From: Rhodoferax sp.
GTDB taxonomy: Bacteria; Pseudomonadota; Gammaproteobacteria; Burkholderiales; Burkholderiaceae_C
Length of the DNA: 58,558 bases
Reading direction: 5' to 3'
NCBI RefSeq assembly: GCF_010365055.1
Contig: NZ_JAAFHA010000015.1
Location: forward strand, 1 to 58,558
The position numbers and the translations under genes are program-made. Positions 1-8,783 of this stretch are shown piece by piece. The notes beneath the pieces were generated by a model. It saw only the letters and a list, made by a program, of their open reading frames with translations, made no database searches and was not told the origin of the DNA. Position 1 is the first letter of the stretch, and each line of letters opens with the position of its first letter.

Positions 1-734
1 CCTGCAAGTTTTTGTCAACTTCGGTGCGTTCGGCTGAAATGATGAAGTACAGCTGCAACAACTTCCATGCGCTCAAGATCACCTTCGCCAACGAGACAGC
101 CCGCCTTTGCGATGCATTGGGTGTTGATGCGTTTGAGGTGATGGACCTGATGTGCCAGGACACCCATCTCAATATTTCACGCGCTTACCTCAAGCCTGGC
201 TTCGCATTCGGTGGCTCCTGCCTGCCCAAGGATTTGCGCGCCACCACCTATCTCGCAAAAATACATGACGTCGAGATTCCCATGCTGGCGGGCATCATGC
301 CGTCCAACCGCGATCATCTCGACCTGGCGCTGCAAAAGCTGTTGGCCACTGGCAAGCGCAAGATTGGGTTTGTTGGCCTGTCATTCAAGACCGGGACCGA
401 CGACCTGCGCGAGAGTCCGCTGGTCAGCCTGGCCGAACAATTGATTGGCAAGGGCATGCAGCTTTCCATTTATGACCCCGAGGTCCGTCTGGCCCAACTG
501 CTGGGTGCCAATCGCATCTTTATCGAGAAGCATCTGCCACACATTGGCAAGATGTTGCGTGCCGATATGGAGGGCGTCATTGAAGAGTCTGAAGTGCTGG
601 TTGTTGGGCTCGCCGATCGCACGGTTTTTGACACACTGGCTAGTCGCTGCCGACCCGACCAGGTCGTGCTTGACCTGGTCAATGTGCCCAACCGTGCTGC
701 CATTCGGGCCAAGGTCGAAGGCTTATGTTGGTAG
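1..734 (+). CDS. GDP-mannose/UDP-glucose 6-dehydrogenase, AlgD-like (5' end outside window)
   Basis: The frame is open from the first bases of the window, so the gene is cut by the left edge and only about 240 C-terminal residues are present. It is the central and C-terminal part of an NAD-dependent nucleotide-sugar 6-dehydrogenase, which oxidises GDP-mannose or UDP-glucose to the uronate. The signature GGSCLPKD with its catalytic cysteine is present, preceded by an N..HALKITFANE helix and followed by the C-terminal NAD/substrate half (KIGFVGLSFKTGTDDLRESP). The CQD-x-LN-R and PGFAFGGSC context resembles GDP-mannose dehydrogenase AlgD more than UDP-glucose dehydrogenase; this is a recollection, not an alignment. 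manC at 45.7-47.2 kb could supply GDP-mannose. The stop overlaps the next gene by 10 bp, suggesting translational coupling. Confidence 0.88.
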   Translation, partial: CKFLSTSVRSAEMMKYSCNNFHALKITFANETARLCDALGVDAFEVMDLMCQDTHLNISRAYLKPGFAFGGSCLPKDLRATTYLAKIHDVEIPMLAGIMPSNRDHLDLALQKLLATGKRKIGFVGLSFKTGTDDLRESPLVSLAEQLIGKGMQLSIYDPEVRLAQLLGANRIFIEKHLPHIGKMLRADMEGVIEESEVLVVGLADRTVFDTLASRCRPDQVVLDLVNVPNRAAIRAKVEGLCW

Positions 735-1771
735 AGCGAGACCCTTGGCCGCGCTCCACATTTCGGTGGCGTCGCGGCGTCTGGCTCAGCCTGGCTGTGC
801 TCGTACTTTCCGTGTTGTCGCTGGCCCCGTACCTGACTAGCTCCACCGAACTGGTGCGCATGCGCAATGCGTTGGTTTTGATCGATCATGACCAATCCAG
901 CGCCGCCGACTTCAACTGGACGCCGGCCAGCGTTCCTCCCAGCTACCTGCAGGAGCGTGGGCCGACTGACCCGTTTTTTATTAATGTGGCACAGCAGCTA
1001 GGGCTGGCAGCATTGCCGGACGACTGGGCGCGCGCGTTAGCCATTGGCAGCCACCTGCTAGGCAGCAGCCCGGTGCTGAGAGGGGAGGCCATCAAGCTGG
1101 ACCTGCGCGGAACCTACCGCAGCATTGTTGGCAGCGGGGAAGGCTACTGTGGCGATTTTGCGGATGTGTTCATAGCCATTGCCCTCGCCGCGGGCATGCC
1201 TGTGCGGTCCTGGGCGTTCTCTTTTGACGGGTTTGGTGGCGATGGGCATATTTGGCCCGAAATATGGAACCGGCAACTGGGGCGCTGGCAACTGGTTGAT
1301 ATTTTCAATAATTACCAATTTTTCGAATCAGTGGGGGTGCCACTGTCTGCCCTTGAGCTTCGTCAGGCCTTGCTCAGCAATTCAACACAGCTCAAGCTTG
1401 CTCCGCTTTACCCGGGTGCCAGGGTTGGCTGGTCTATTGAAGAAAAAGCCTGGCGCTATTACCGTAGCGGGTTACCCGAGTGGTATATGTGGTGGGGCAA
1501 CAATGTGTTTACCTACGATCGGGCCTTGTTGGTTCGTACATTTTCTGGTGTCTCGCGCTCACTGGAGCAATTGGGGGCCATCGCGCAGGGGGTATTTCCG
1601 CCGGTGAAATTAATGGTCACTGAGGTTAACCGCGACCAGGCCAGCGCGCTGTGGCGTCTTCGATTCCATCTGTTTGTAGTGGCTTGTGTTTGTGTGTTGG
1701 CGTTTGTCGCTTTTCTCTTGTCGCTGTGCTTCTGGTTTTGTGCGCGGAGACGACCGAGCTACCAATCATGA
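725..1771 (+). CDS. Membrane-anchored transglutaminase-like protein
   Basis: This 348-residue protein has an N-terminal membrane segment (about residues 18-36), an extracytoplasmic region with a transglutaminase-like core, and a C-terminal membrane segment (about 308-335) ending in basic residues. The presumed papain-like triad is visible: C142 in GYCGDFAD, H175 in HIWPEIW and D192 in WQLVD. Such domains act as cysteine peptidases, amidases or acyl-transfer enzymes. The substrate cannot be read from the sequence. The start overlaps the dehydrogenase gene and the stop overlaps the next start (ATGA), so it sits inside a tightly coupled exopolysaccharide operon. Its placement next to a locus rich in amide-forming enzymes makes a role in processing an amide-linked glycan possible, but that is inference. 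Confidence 0.75.
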   Translation: MLVERDPWPRSTFRWRRGVWLSLAVLVLSVLSLAPYLTSSTELVRMRNALVLIDHDQSSAADFNWTPASVPPSYLQERGPTDPFFINVAQQLGLAALPDDWARALAIGSHLLGSSPVLRGEAIKLDLRGTYRSIVGSGEGYCGDFADVFIAIALAAGMPVRSWAFSFDGFGGDGHIWPEIWNRQLGRWQLVDIFNNYQFFESVGVPLSALELRQALLSNSTQLKLAPLYPGARVGWSIEEKAWRYYRSGLPEWYMWWGNNVFTYDRALLVRTFSGVSRSLEQLGAIAQGVFPPVKLMVTEVNRDQASALWRLRFHLFVVACVCVLAFVAFLLSLCFWFCARRRPSYQS

Positions 1772-2973
1772 TTCGAAAGACTCGCACTCTTTTGTTCTCT
1801 AGCCTGTATCCAAGTAGTATCAGGCCGGGGCATGGAATTTTTGTTGAAACGCGGCTACGTGAGCTACTCGCCACTGGGAAAGTTGACGCAAGGGTCGTGT
1901 CACCGATTCCGTGGTTTTTTTCCACTCATCCGCGTTTCGGCGACTATGCGCGCATGGCCAGCATCCCTTTGAGGGAGAGTTACCACGGCATTGATGTGCA
2001 GCACCCCCGCTACATGTTGCCGCCCAAAGTCGGCATGAACGTCGCCCCCTTTGTCTTGGCCTTGGGGGCGATGCCCGCTGTTAAACGTCTGCTAGACGAA
2101 GGCTATAACTTTGATTTGATCGACTCCCACTACTATTACCCCGACGGCGTTGCGGCCGCGTTGCTGGCGTGGCACTTCAACAAGCCGTTCACCGTCACGG
2201 CTCGGGGTTCCGACATCAATCTCATTGCTGATCATGCGATCCCGCGCACACTCATGCGGTGGGCCTCAAGCCGCGCGATTGCCTCCATTGGTGTATCTCG
2301 GGCCTTGACTCTTGCCATGGAGCAGATGGGAATGTCTGCGTCCAAACTCATGATGATGCCAAACGGTGTTGATCTTGAACTGTTTCACATTCGACCCCAG
2401 ACGGCCGCCCGGGCGGTACTCGGCTGGCCAGTGGGGCCTACCTTACTCAGTGTGGGCAACCTGGTAGAAAATAAGGGACACCACATTGCCATAGAGGCGC
2501 TCGCTTGCCTGCCGGGGTTTCGATTGGCCATTGCGGGCGAAGGTCCGGAGCGGCATGCGCTGGAAGCCTTGGCCGGCAAAATCAGTGTGTCTTCACGCCT
2601 CCAGTTCCTGGGTCGTGTCGATCAGACGCAGTTGGCCGAGTATTACAACGCGGCTGACATAGTGGTGTTGCCCTCCAGCCGGGAGGGCTGGCCCAATGTG
2701 TTGCTCGAGTCCATGGCTTGCGGCACGCCGGTCGTGGCTACCAGAGTTGGTGGTATTCCGGAAATCGTGACCTCGGCCGATACTGGGCGCTTGATGCGTG
2801 GGCGAACGGCGGCTGATCTGGTTGAGGCTGTTTCAGATTTGTGGCAACACTTGCCTGAGCGAACGACGGTGCGATCCTATGCACAGGGACGCAGTTGGAA
2901 AAGCACTACTGAGGCGCAGATTGGGCTTTTCAGTCGTATCGCCGATGGGGTGCTGGAGTCCTTCCATGCGTGA
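1768..2973 (+). CDS. Glycosyltransferase family 4 protein
   Basis: This is a 401-residue retaining GT-B glycosyltransferase of the GT4 family, predicted to add a sugar from a nucleotide donor to the growing lipid-linked repeat unit at the cytoplasmic face. The N-terminal acceptor domain begins LLFSSLYPSS-RPGHGIFVE. The donor-binding domain shows SVGNLVENKGH, AGEGPER and the E-x7-E type signature in SSREGWPNVLLESMACGTPVV. The frame extends upstream, but ATG at 1768 is chosen because it overlaps the upstream stop (ATGA) and gives the normal start of the GT-B fold. It belongs to the coupled plus-strand operon with the dehydrogenase and transglutaminase-like genes. Donor and acceptor are unknown. 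Confidence 0.9.
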   Translation: MIRKTRTLLFSSLYPSSIRPGHGIFVETRLRELLATGKVDARVVSPIPWFFSTHPRFGDYARMASIPLRESYHGIDVQHPRYMLPPKVGMNVAPFVLALGAMPAVKRLLDEGYNFDLIDSHYYYPDGVAAALLAWHFNKPFTVTARGSDINLIADHAIPRTLMRWASSRAIASIGVSRALTLAMEQMGMSASKLMMMPNGVDLELFHIRPQTAARAVLGWPVGPTLLSVGNLVENKGHHIAIEALACLPGFRLAIAGEGPERHALEALAGKISVSSRLQFLGRVDQTQLAEYYNAADIVVLPSSREGWPNVLLESMACGTPVVATRVGGIPEIVTSADTGRLMRGRTAADLVEAVSDLWQHLPERTTVRSYAQGRSWKSTTEAQIGLFSRIADGVLESFHA

Positions 2974-3089
2974 CTTTGTCATTGGCCACTTTGGCAGAGT
3001 CTGCAAAACTCCTGCGATGGCTTGGTACAAGTTCCCGTACGTCCCAAGACAACTAACGGCTATTGGTGACACCTGTGGAGGGTCAAACT

Positions 3090-4403
3090 ATGCGTGACAT
3101 TTTGTTATTAGGCATTGTCCTTGGGGCATTGCCGTTCGCACTTCGTCACACCTGGATCGGCGTGTTGTTGTGGACTTGGCTCAGCATCATGAATCCGCAC
3201 AAGCTGGCGTGGGGGTTTGCCTACAACGCACCGTGGGCAGCAACAGTAGCTGGCGTCACGATCCTTTCGCTGTTCATCACCCGCGACAAACTGAGTATGC
3301 CGTGGGAGCCGGCGGTAAAGGTGCTGTTTGCGTTTGTCGTCTGGATGTGCGTGACCACTGCCTTTGCTTTTTATCCCCTGCTCTCATGGGATCTACTCGC
3401 CAGGGTCTTGAAAATTCAGTTGATGACGGCTATCGCATTGGCGGCTCTGCGAGAGCGCAAGCACATCGAGCTGTTCATCTGGGTGAACGTTCTTTCCGTT
3501 GGCTTTTACGGTTTCAAGGGTGGAATTTTCACCATCGCGAGTGGCGGGGCACAGCGGGTTTTTGGCCCCCCGGGAGGCTTTTTTGAGAGCAACAATGAGG
3601 TGGGGCTTGCCCTCGTCGTGGTTATTCCGTTGATCAATTACCTGCGGATGGTTGCGACGAGAGGCTGGATTCGTCTAGGTCTATTGGTCTTGATGCTCCT
3701 GTCGGCAACCGCCGCATTGGGGACACAGTCGCGCGGTGCGTTCCTTGCCATTTCTGCGATGGGGTTGTTTCTGTGGCTGAAATCCAAGAAGAAAGGCACT
3801 TCAGCAATCTTCATAACCATCTTTGCTATCGCGCTGGTAGCGTTCATGCCGTCCACTTGGGAGGCAAGGATGCGATCCATCGGGAATTACGACCAGGACA
3901 CCTCAGCCATGGGTCGAATAAACGCGTGGGGGATGGCGTTTAATCTAGCTAACGATCGTTTTTTCGGAGGTGGTTTTGAAGTCTATATAGCAGACATATT
4001 TCAAAGATACGCGCCCGTTCCAACAGACCTTCATGCTGCGCACAGCATCTATTTCCAAGTGTTGGGTGAACATGGATACGTTGGTTTGATTCTTTTTGTG
4101 CTAATTTGGTTTTTTGCTTTTAAAACAGCAGGGGAAATTCGCAAGGACGCGTCAAAAAAAGCAGAAACCCAGTGGCTTCACCATCTAGCAGGCATGTGCC
4201 AGGTTTCATTGGTCGGGTATGCGGTTGGGGGCGCATTTTTAAGTCTGGCTTATTTTGACCTTCCCTATAACATTCTCGTGGTGCTAGTGGTTTCCTTGCG
4301 TTGGCTTCGGGAAAAGCGATGGGAAAGTGAGCCACAAGGTGCTTTCGGTTCTACCACGCCATCGAGTCCAAGTCTGTTAACTGCCCAGAAAGCGGTTCAA
4401 TAA
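3090..4403 (+). CDS. Putative O-glycosylation ligase, exosortase A-associated (Wzy/WaaL-like)
   Basis: This is a 437-residue polytopic membrane protein of the O-antigen ligase/polymerase superfamily. The start MRDILLLGIVLGALPFALR followed by WTWLSIMNPHKLAWGFAY matches the XrtA-associated O-ligase family (TIGR03097 type) as I know it. A Wzy_C-type region is visible around QSRGAFLAISAMGLFLW and the loop YAPVPTDLHAAHSIYFQVLGEHGYVGL, which carries the conserved H and E-x-G. ATG 3090 is preferred over the upstream TTG because a GGAG ribosome site lies about 10 nt before it. The 116 bp separating it from the glycosyltransferase gene hold no gene. The stop overlaps the next ATG (TAATG). The protein is predicted to polymerise or transfer lipid-linked glycan in the periplasm. 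Confidence 0.87.
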   Translation: MRDILLLGIVLGALPFALRHTWIGVLLWTWLSIMNPHKLAWGFAYNAPWAATVAGVTILSLFITRDKLSMPWEPAVKVLFAFVVWMCVTTAFAFYPLLSWDLLARVLKIQLMTAIALAALRERKHIELFIWVNVLSVGFYGFKGGIFTIASGGAQRVFGPPGGFFESNNEVGLALVVVIPLINYLRMVATRGWIRLGLLVLMLLSATAALGTQSRGAFLAISAMGLFLWLKSKKKGTSAIFITIFAIALVAFMPSTWEARMRSIGNYDQDTSAMGRINAWGMAFNLANDRFFGGGFEVYIADIFQRYAPVPTDLHAAHSIYFQVLGEHGYVGLILFVLIWFFAFKTAGEIRKDASKKAETQWLHHLAGMCQVSLVGYAVGGAFLSLAYFDLPYNILVVLVVSLRWLREKRWESEPQGAFGSTTPSSPSLLTAQKAVQ

Positions 4404-5380
4404 TGATCGTGAGAAGCATCGCTGGAGCGCTATCGCCAAGTGGGCAGCGGGCCCGTTTGTCAATTTTTATTTTTCATCGGGTTCTTTCGCAAATGGATGC
4501 ACTGTTTCCTGGTGAGCAAGATGCTCGGCGTTTCAACGAAGTTTTGTCATGGGTGGGCCAGTGGTTTCAAGTCATGCCACTTGATGAGGCTGTATCACGA
4601 CTTGGTGCTGGAACCTTGCCAGCGCGCGCAGCGGCAATCACGTTTGATGACGGCTATGCTGACAACGCCACCAATGCGCTACCGGTTCTGCAACATCATG
4701 GTATGGCGGCGACTTTTTTTATTGCCACTTCGTTTCTGGATGGAGGCCGCATGTGGAATGACTCAGTCATTGAAGCCGTTCGCGTCTTTCGTGGCAAAGA
4801 GCTGGATTTAAGTCACGCCGGACTCGGCTCATATTGTCTTGAATCACATGAGCAGCGCCGCGTCGCGATAGAGTCCTTGCTGGGACACATAAAGTACTTC
4901 CGGCCGTACCAGCGCCAAGAGGCAGTTGCCAAAATAGTTGATGTTGCCGGCGCACGCTTGCCAGATAACCTGATGTTGCGGTCGGAGCAAGTTCTTGCGC
5001 TGCGAAATGCGGGCATGCAAATTGGCGCGCATACCTGTTCGCACCCAATCCTGGAAAAAATCTCCGATGACGAGGCCCTTTCAGAGATTTCAAATGGCAA
5101 GGTCGGTCTTGAATCCTTGTTGGGTGAACCGGTCACCCATTTTGCGTATCCGAATGGAAAGCCGGACGTGGATTACTCTGCCAAGCACGTTGCCATGGTC
5201 CGGCAAGCGGGATTTGTTGCTGCATTTTCGACGGCGCCTGGCGTCGCAATGCAGACCGGCGACGTTCATCAGCTGCCGCGCTTTACTCCTTGGGATCGGA
5301 CCCGATCAAGATATGGCATGCGCTTGCTAGCCAACATGCGCCGCAGTGCCCCACAAGTGGTTGCGAGCACCGTGGCTTAA
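4403..5380 (+). CDS. Polysaccharide deacetylase family protein (NodB/CE4)
   Basis: This 325-residue protein has a carbohydrate esterase family 4 (NodB homology) domain. The metal and catalytic motifs are visible: AAITFDDGYADN with the Asp-Asp pair, the metal-binding GAHTCSHP and the later FAYPNGKPDVDY motif. Members remove N- or O-acetyl groups from glycans in a metal-dependent way. No clear signal peptide is seen at the N terminus, as is common for deacetylases in XrtA loci. The ATG overlaps the stop of the O-ligase gene, so the two are co-translated. The gene ends 10 bp from the convergent minus-strand lyase-like gene. It probably trims acetyl groups from the exopolysaccharide or its precursors; the exact substrate is unknown. 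Confidence 0.88.
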   Translation: MIVRSIAGALSPSGQRARLSIFIFHRVLSQMDALFPGEQDARRFNEVLSWVGQWFQVMPLDEAVSRLGAGTLPARAAAITFDDGYADNATNALPVLQHHGMAATFFIATSFLDGGRMWNDSVIEAVRVFRGKELDLSHAGLGSYCLESHEQRRVAIESLLGHIKYFRPYQRQEAVAKIVDVAGARLPDNLMLRSEQVLALRNAGMQIGAHTCSHPILEKISDDEALSEISNGKVGLESLLGEPVTHFAYPNGKPDVDYSAKHVAMVRQAGFVAAFSTAPGVAMQTGDVHQLPRFTPWDRTRSRYGMRLLANMRRSAPQVVASTVA

Positions 5381-5390
5381 CAAGGCGCCT

Positions 5391-7013
5391 TCACAGGCGC
5401 TCGTTTCGAGGTCCGATGTAAGAGCGTGCAATGACCACAGCGTCCATCCTAAAGTGCATGTTTCGAGGGGCAGGAACCATACCGCCGTGGTACCAGTTGA
5501 GCCAGAATCCCTGAATTCCCATCTCGGGGTGCCGGCGCCACCGGAAATTTGTCCGTTCATAGGCCTGGACCCCATCCACCCAGACTCTGTACTCTCCATC
5601 CTTGATGGCCACGCCGTTGCCGGTTCCATCGAAGGGGCCCGCAATTGAGTTCATCTTGATGTATTGTTCAATGCAATACCAGCGGCCTTTCCCGACGACA
5701 ATCCCCGGCCACCTGATTGACTCACCGTACGGGCCCTCTTGATCCAGATGGTACATGTAACTACCAATCCAGAAAAGATCATCGTAGGGGTTGCCATCGT
5801 TCGATCGAGTTCCACCGTGCCCCCGCATCGACGCTCCTTCGTACTCCCAACGATTTGCTTTTGCATTTCGTACCTTCAGTCCAGTGGGGCGTGACCCACC
5901 GTTACCGGTCGTGTTTTCCCAGTGGCCGGTGGAACTCCACCATCCAAATCGACCGTCCCACCCCGGCATCTTGTTGGCGTCGATCTCAGACCCCCAGTCC
6001 TCCTCCAGAAAAACATAGTAGCGGCCGTAAAGCTCAGTCTCAGTCTTGACCGGAACTCCGGCGCTGGTCCCGCCAACGATCGTCCGCTCAAGCGTGCACC
6101 CTACAGTCTCCCCCCTGGGAATCAGTCCCCGCAGGTAGGTCGATCCCGTGTTGGGGTCTTTCACTTGACTCGTGGTAGCGACCACGCCGCCAGTTTGCCA
6201 TCGCTTTTTTGATATGTCAGAGAAATCGCCAGCGAAAACGACGCTTGGATGCGCACTCAATCCGCGATCAAACGGAAATTTGTCCGCCAACCCGGACCGT
6301 TTCATCAGCGTTACTGCTCCATTGCGAAACTCAGGCGGATTCAGCTCAAAGATATCCAAGGTGCCTGCGTTCTTGAGTGACAAGCAGGTCAGCGACAGCG
6401 TCGCGTTCAGGACTGGTTCGGTGATTAGTGAAATATCAAATTGCAGCGCCGCGAACCAGCTGCCTCGCGCGACCATGAACGTACCCCTGCTGTCTTTAGA
6501 CTGGTACGTGCTGGGCGACCACATTGCATTGCACGAACATTCAATGACCTTCGTTCCGCTGCTCGACACAACTAGCAGTTGCGGACGGGCGCGCACCACG
6601 CTATGGGTTCGTCCTGCAAACGTAAATGCCCAGCTCTCTCCAGATCTAAGATAAAAGCCACGATTGACCCCTGAACTTACCCACCGATTCACCAAGCTGG
6701 TCACGTCAAGCCCAATAGGACCTAAGGAGACCTTACCTGCTGCATATGGCACGCCTCCCTGTGACGCTTGCTTGGCATCAAGCCAATCGCCGCGACCGGG
6801 ATTCGCCCATGGCAACAGGAGCTTGCGGCTCCAAAATGCACGACTTGGACCACTGCCACCATCCCAGGTCTGAAACTGCCGGAATTCAAGGGGTTCAGGT
6901 TGCGCCGCAGTAGATGAGGTAGTGGCTGCGTTACCGATACCATCCCAACATGCGGGAAAAGTCAAGGCGCTTGCACCTGCAACGGTTCCAACGACAAACT
7001 CACGTCTATCCAT
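5391..7013 (-). CDS. Tat-exported polysaccharide lyase-like protein
   Basis: The protein has 540 residues. The start (MDRREFVVGTVAGASALTF) is a plausible twin-arginine signal with RR at positions 3-4. Residues about 45-150 resemble a DNRLRE-type beta module (GLDVTSLVNRWVSSG). The C-terminal half (about 320-535) has features of beta-jelly-roll lyases of the PL14/PL20 type: ELYGRYYVFLEEDW, NKMPGWDGRFGWW, GKGRWYCIEQYIKMN and GEYRVWVDGVQAYE. These motifs suggest binding and possibly beta-elimination of a uronate-containing glycan, which fits the AlgD-like dehydrogenase upstream. The family call rests on pattern memory only. GAGGA sits about 8 nt before the ATG. It is transcribed toward the plus-strand deacetylase and follows the asparagine-synthase-like gene after 204 bp. 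Confidence 0.55.
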   Translation of the reverse strand: MDRREFVVGTVAGASALTFPACWDGIGNAATTSSTAAQPEPLEFRQFQTWDGGSGPSRAFWSRKLLLPWANPGRGDWLDAKQASQGGVPYAAGKVSLGPIGLDVTSLVNRWVSSGVNRGFYLRSGESWAFTFAGRTHSVVRARPQLLVVSSSGTKVIECSCNAMWSPSTYQSKDSRGTFMVARGSWFAALQFDISLITEPVLNATLSLTCLSLKNAGTLDIFELNPPEFRNGAVTLMKRSGLADKFPFDRGLSAHPSVVFAGDFSDISKKRWQTGGVVATTSQVKDPNTGSTYLRGLIPRGETVGCTLERTIVGGTSAGVPVKTETELYGRYYVFLEEDWGSEIDANKMPGWDGRFGWWSSTGHWENTTGNGGSRPTGLKVRNAKANRWEYEGASMRGHGGTRSNDGNPYDDLFWIGSYMYHLDQEGPYGESIRWPGIVVGKGRWYCIEQYIKMNSIAGPFDGTGNGVAIKDGEYRVWVDGVQAYERTNFRWRRHPEMGIQGFWLNWYHGGMVPAPRNMHFRMDAVVIARSYIGPRNERL

Positions 7014-7160
7014 TTTTATTCCTCAACACAAAAAAATGTCGACGGCCAGTGCTCAGGCGTCGAGCAGTTCTTCGGGCGTCATCGCGTACCGCCCGTTCCT
7101 GTGAACAGTTGTCGGAGCCGTTATTGCGAGTGCATCGCGGCAATCCGTAAATTTATAAAA

Positions 7161-7217
7161 AATCAGTCTCTAGCCCACGTCCCACCTGCGTAATTAGCTG
7201 CATAAACAGTAGCAATT
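7161..7217 (-). repeat. Dispersed mini-element, copy A (3' of the asparagine-synthase-like gene)
   Basis: Read on the minus strand, the region just after the stop codon contains ATTGCTACTG, TTATGCAGCTAATTACGCAG, a 9-nt spacer and GGGCTAGAGAC, followed by a T-rich run. The block CGCAG, 9 nt, GGGCTAGAG matches copies at 30.25 kb and 46.91 kb with the same spacing. It lies between two minus-strand genes and could end up in the mRNA as a 3' UTR element. Confidence 0.6.
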
Positions 7218-8783
7218 TCAGCCACCCATCCTGAACGCAGGTGCCTTGGCGGACAGCCACTGCTCCAGCGTCATCAAAATCCAGACCATCTCGCCGAAGT
7301 AGCCCGGGTGTTCAGGCAGCCGTTGGGTCAGAAGAGTCTGGATGAAATCAGCCCGCACTACGCCACGCGCGGCGAGGCTGTGCAGCGAGTCCTTCGCCAG
7401 CGCCTTGAGCGCAGGGTGAGTGTTTACCCACACGCCAAAAGGTAGGCCAAAGCCTTGTTTCTTTTTGTTGATGATCTCCTCTGGCAAGAAGCCGCGCAGT
7501 GCTTCCTTGAAGAACCAGCGCAGCTGCAGGCCCTTGAGCTTGTATCGGGTAGGCAGCGTGAGCGAAAACGCCAGCAGCCGCTCGTCCAGCATAGGAAAGC
7601 CTACGCCCACCCCGGCACAGCCGGTAGCGCCCAGCACTTTGGGCAGGTCGCTCTCGGCCAGGGTGAAGCGCCAGTCATAGGCCAGCTCTCTATTCAGATG
7701 GCTGCAGTTCTGGGGCATCTGCCACACCGAGCGTTCCAGTTGCAGCGCTGCTGCCGTGTCAATTTGTGCCATCAGTTGTGGCGTTAGGACTTCGCTGGCA
7801 CCCAGTCGCATGATCAAGTTGTACATCTGCAGCCGGTCAGGCATGGGCACGCGGGCCTGCTCCACGTAGCTGCCAGCCTTGCGGGTCAGGGCAAAGGCCG
7901 CCGCTGCGCGTGTGCCCAACAGTGGCTCCATCAAGCCCGTCTTAAGCAAGCTGGGTATGTGCTCATAGAAACCAAACACCCGCTGTTTGGCATAGCGACT
8001 GTTGCCACCAAACAGTTCGTCACCGCCGTCGCCAGCCAGCAGCTTGGTCACGCCGTCGTCACGCGCCATCTTGGCGCAGTAGTAGGTGGGCAGGGCGGAT
8101 GAATTGCCAAAAGGCTGGTCGTAATGTGCTGCCACGGCCGAGATGCTGCGCACCAGGTCATCAGGCGTGACGTAATACTCGTGGTGCTCGGTCTTAAAAT
8201 GTTTGGACGCGAGACGGGCGTATTCCATCTCATCGTAGCCCTGCGCATCAAAGCCAATTGAATAGGTGGCTGCCGGCCCGCCACTGGCCAGGGCAATCAT
8301 GCCTGCCACGGTAGAGCTGTCGGTGCCCCCGCTCAAAAAGCAGGCCGGTTTGCTGCCATCGAGCTGAGTGGCGACAGCGTCGCGCAGCAGTTGCCTGAAC
8401 TCATCTTTGAGCGCATCGAATGAGGGTGCGGTCTGCTCCTTAAAAATTGGCAACCAATACGGCGCTACCGTGAGCTGACCGTTTTCAAACAGCGCATAGT
8501 GCGCAGGCGGTAGCCGATAAATGCCCTTGTAGATAGTGCGTGGCGAGGGGATGACGTGAAAATACAGGTAATCAAAAATTGCCTGTGGGTCAATCTCGGT
8601 GTTGGCATCTGCCAGCTCATCTGCGCGGGGCGCAAACCGTAGCTTCCCATTGTCCACGCGGTAGCACAGGGATTGAATCGCAAAGTGGTCTACACGCAGA
8701 ATCTCAGGGCCGGCGCCCTCTGTTTCTGAGGTGTTGATATCCTTCTGAATTTCTAGATCAGTTTTCAAGATTGTTCTTTTCAA
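7218..8783 (-). CDS. Asparagine-synthase-like amidotransferase lacking the N-terminal nucleophile
   Basis: The protein has 521 residues from the only available start, a TTG at 8783; an in-frame stop lies 20 nt upstream. The ATP pyrophosphatase (AsnB C-terminal) domain is complete, with the PP-loop SGGTDSST at 151-158 and LLAGDGGDELFGGN. Residues 28-110 (VDHFAIQSLCYR to APYW) match only the end of a class II glutamine amidotransferase domain. The first 110 or so residues, including the catalytic Cys2, are missing and are not found in the 148 bp upstream. The enzyme may be ammonia-dependent or the gene may be an N-terminally deleted remnant. Enzymes of this type amidate carboxylates on glycan precursors in XrtA loci. 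The start codon and expression are uncertain. Confidence 0.8.
   Translation of the reverse strand: MKRTILKTDLEIQKDINTSETEGAGPEILRVDHFAIQSLCYRVDNGKLRFAPRADELADANTEIDPQAIFDYLYFHVIPSPRTIYKGIYRLPPAHYALFENGQLTVAPYWLPIFKEQTAPSFDALKDEFRQLLRDAVATQLDGSKPACFLSGGTDSSTVAGMIALASGGPAATYSIGFDAQGYDEMEYARLASKHFKTEHHEYYVTPDDLVRSISAVAAHYDQPFGNSSALPTYYCAKMARDDGVTKLLAGDGGDELFGGNSRYAKQRVFGFYEHIPSLLKTGLMEPLLGTRAAAAFALTRKAGSYVEQARVPMPDRLQMYNLIMRLGASEVLTPQLMAQIDTAAALQLERSVWQMPQNCSHLNRELAYDWRFTLAESDLPKVLGATGCAGVGVGFPMLDERLLAFSLTLPTRYKLKGLQLRWFFKEALRGFLPEEIINKKKQGFGLPFGVWVNTHPALKALAKDSLHSLAARGVVRADFIQTLLTQRLPEHPGYFGEMVWILMTLEQWLSAKAPAFRMGG

Noticed and set aside
2968..3089. Near-duplicate ATGCGTGAC starts at 2968 and 3090, suggesting a small duplication or an extra peptide
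   Set aside because: The similarity is limited to about 20 bases. The first lies in the end of the glycosyltransferase gene and its frame has no coding features.
5381..5400. GGCGCC-TTCACA-GGCGCT hairpin between convergent genes as a terminator
   Set aside because: The stem is only 5-6 bp and is followed by just three T. It overlaps the end of the lyase-like gene.
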